A stretch of 17,365 nt of DNA. Origin: Clostridium sp. CAG:411 (GTDB taxonomy: Bacteria > Bacillota > Clostridia > Lachnospirales > Lachnospiraceae). Within the stretch, counting starts at the first letter, position 1. Each line of letters starts with the position of its first letter. Below the pieces are notes generated by a model that saw only the letters and a program-made list of their open reading frames with translations, made no database searches and was not told the DNA's origin. A program made the position numbers and the translations under genes. The stretch covers positions 42,270 through 59,634 of the forward strand of contig FR899724.1 of the NCBI GenBank assembly GCA_000437275.1. The letters run 5' to 3'. Positions 15,790 through 17,365 of this stretch are shown here, piece after piece.

Positions 15790-16668
15790 CTACTTTTCTG
15801 CATTCTTTTTATTTTTAAAGTTCAACAAGCGAAGCTTTCTCTTTTCTTCCTGTCCACGTCCAGTAAGATTTTCAAGCTTGCTCTTTAAATATTCTCCATC
15901 TACATTGCGAATAAGCTCTCCTCCCAATGCAATTGACACTTTTCCAGTCTCCTCTGAAACAATAACCGTAAGACTGTCCGATACCTCACTGACACCCACA
16001 CCTGCACGATGTCTGGTTCCCAAGTCTTTGCTAAGCTCCATATTATCTGACAAAGGCAAATAACAGGTAGCCGCTGTAATACGATCCTCCACAATAATAA
16101 TCGCACCATCATGCAACGGTGTATTATGCTCAAAAATGTTAATCAACAACTGGCTACTTACTGCTGCATCTAACACAATTCCTGTACGCTCATATTCCAA
16201 TAGACCCTCTTCATTTCCAATAACCATCAGCGCACCTGTCTTTGTCTTTGCAAGCTCATAAGTTGCACGCACAATCTCATTGATTGTTTTCGCAGACAAC
16301 TTTTCATTTTTACCTTTTTGATCGTCAAAGGTAAAAATAGATTTGAACAATCGGTTTCTACCTAACTGCTCCAATGCCTTTCGTAACTCTGGCTGAAAAA
16401 TAATCACCACTGCGGTAATTCCAACGCCAAGACATTTTTCAAAGATCCATAAGATAACATTCATATGGAATAAAACGGCTACAAGACAGATTGCCAATAG
16501 CACAACCAGACCTTTCAACAAGCTCCATGCTCTGGTCTTTTTAATCCAAACAATAATCTGATATATGGCAAAGGCAATAATCACAATCTCGACCAAATCA
16601 ATAATAGACATCTCTGGCAATTGTAACCATTGACCATATGTTTTTATAAAATTTACAATCGTATCCAT
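15790..16668 (-). CDS. cdaA: Diadenylate cyclase CdaA
   Basis: 292 residues, ATG at 16668 a few nt after GAGGAGG. Three N-terminal membrane helices (about 22-41, 49-67 and 71-92) lead into a DAC (DisA_N) domain with both catalytic signatures: DGA at 187-189 and GTRHRAG at 217-223. It joins two ATP molecules into cyclic di-AMP at the cytoplasmic side of the membrane. c-di-AMP controls potassium and osmolyte balance and cell wall stability in Firmicutes. The length matches CdaA. It is followed within 11 nt by its regulator cdaR. In Bacilli, glmM comes next; here it is replaced by the tagGH exporter genes. The C-terminal 25 residues are lysine/arginine-rich. Confidence 0.96.
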   Translation of the reverse strand: MDTIVNFIKTYGQWLQLPEMSIIDLVEIVIIAFAIYQIIVWIKKTRAWSLLKGLVVLLAICLVAVLFHMNVILWIFEKCLGVGITAVVIIFQPELRKALEQLGRNRLFKSIFTFDDQKGKNEKLSAKTINEIVRATYELAKTKTGALMVIGNEEGLLEYERTGIVLDAAVSSQLLINIFEHNTPLHDGAIIIVEDRITAATCYLPLSDNMELSKDLGTRHRAGVGVSEVSDSLTVIVSEETGKVSIALGGELIRNVDGEYLKSKLENLTGRGQEEKRKLRLLNFKNKKNAEK

Positions 16669-16692
16669 ATTGCCTCCTCTCTTTTATAATTA

Positions 16693-17365
16693 TCATGCTT
16701 TCTTTTTCGGTTCCACCCTAAGCTTTGGTACTGCTTTTACATAATAGTAATATTCATCATCTTCAAATTGAAGTTCTTCTACCTTACCATAATCCAGTAT
16801 CATATGAAAAGACTGAAGTGCATACCCCAATATTCCTGCAAGCAAACTTCCTACCACGATCCATACACTGGAAAGCTGTCCTTTTAACAATATATTACAA
16901 ACAATACTAAAAACCATATTGATTACCATCGCCATACCAATACTGATTTCAAATGCATACGCTATTTTCATTCTGCTCACAAAAAAGACAAGCAGACATA
17001 CAATACTCAATGTAATACTCCAAATATAAATACTTGGATTTTTTGCGATCCCATCCATAAACCTTTGGACAAGTTTTACCATGTCTATTTTTGAATTCTT
17101 TGCTAATATAGCCTCGCAGTTTAGCACACTGCCATACATATAATACACTACTATACCACATAAAATGGCTAACAATACCGTTGGTGAAAAAAACAACCCG
17201 GCAATGATTGCTGGCAATGCAGGAACTTTCAAAAACATTGCCAATGGTATTAATGCCGTTAATAAAATGGATTTATCACAATACTGTAATAAGATAACAT
17301 ACACTACAAGACTGATAAATAAAACTGCAATTGCCAATATTGGCGATAGAAAATATATTTTACCC
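16693..17365 (-). CDS. Polytopic membrane protein of unknown function, 5' end outside window
   Basis: The frame is open to the right edge: in-frame codons continue past the internal TTG at 17337 and read GKIYFLSPIL before it, so the true start lies outside. About 224 residues are visible. They contain roughly six hydrophobic segments, with pairs near the start, a pair around the middle and a pair before the end. A cytoplasmic-looking tail follows, with an acidic and tyrosine-rich stretch (EDDEYYYYVK) and a basic end. I do not recognise the family. It ends 24 nt before cdaA and is very probably in the same operon. A link to c-di-AMP or wall synthesis is inference from position only. Confidence 0.75.
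   Translation of the reverse strand, partial: GKIYFLSPILAIAVLFISLVVYVILLQYCDKSILLTALIPLAMFLKVPALPAIIAGLFFSPTVLLAILCGIVVYYMYGSVLNCEAILAKNSKIDMVKLVQRFMDGIAKNPSIYIWSITLSIVCLLVFFVSRMKIAYAFEISIGMAMVINMVFSIVCNILLKGQLSSVWIVVGSLLAGILGYALQSFHMILDYGKVEELQFEDDEYYYYVKAVPKLRVEPKKKA

Noticed and set aside
1..17365. CRISPR arrays, tRNA or rRNA genes, insertion sequences, prophage or known defence systems
   Set aside because: No regularly spaced repeats, transposase motifs, phage genes or structural RNA signatures were found by reading both strands.

Overview
The window is about 17.4 kb of AT-rich DNA. Gram-positive Shine-Dalgarno sites, a CdaA/YbbR pair and teichoic-acid-type genes point to a low-GC Firmicute. 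The protein style suggests Clostridia, probably a gut Lachnospiraceae-like organism; the family assignment is inference. No rRNA, tRNA, CRISPR array, transposase or phage gene was seen. The theme is the cell envelope: making, decorating and exporting an anionic wall glycopolymer, next to a c-di-AMP synthesis module.

Left part (1-6059, minus strand). A promoter at 6031-6059 drives a large protein joining a TagF-like CDP-glycerol glycerophosphotransferase domain to a GT4 glycosyltransferase domain. It is followed 16 nt later by a polysaccharide pyruvyltransferase fused to a degenerate FrhB-like (F420 hydrogenase beta) domain. A second TagF-like protein, close in sequence to the first, runs off the left edge. 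Together these look like an operon adding glycerol- or ribitol-phosphate, sugars and possibly pyruvyl groups to a surface polymer.

Middle part (6275-12586). A divergent promoter at 6275 drives an intact FrhB-like iron-sulfur/flavin protein on the plus strand. A 21-bp bidirectional terminator separates it from a convergent PAPS-type sulfotransferase. Next, on the plus strand, is a 1174-residue secreted CpdB-like cyclic nucleotide phosphodiesterase/3'-nucleotidase with Ig-like repeats and a very basic C-terminus. Its leader RNA can fold into a long stem with an alternative pairing. A second bidirectional terminator closes this unit.

Right part (12588-17365, minus strand). In order of transcription there is a polytopic membrane protein (cut by the right edge), the diadenylate cyclase CdaA, its YbbR-domain regulator CdaR, and then, behind its own putative promoter, the ABC-2 permease TagG and ATPase TagH that would export the polymer.

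The points most worth following up are: the FrhB-like domain that has lost its predicted cofactor ligands, next to an intact relative; the duplicated TagF-GT4 proteins; a possible secreted c-di-AMP-degrading enzyme a few genes from the c-di-AMP synthase; and the structured leader of that enzyme's gene. I do not see a clearly new defence or mobile system.
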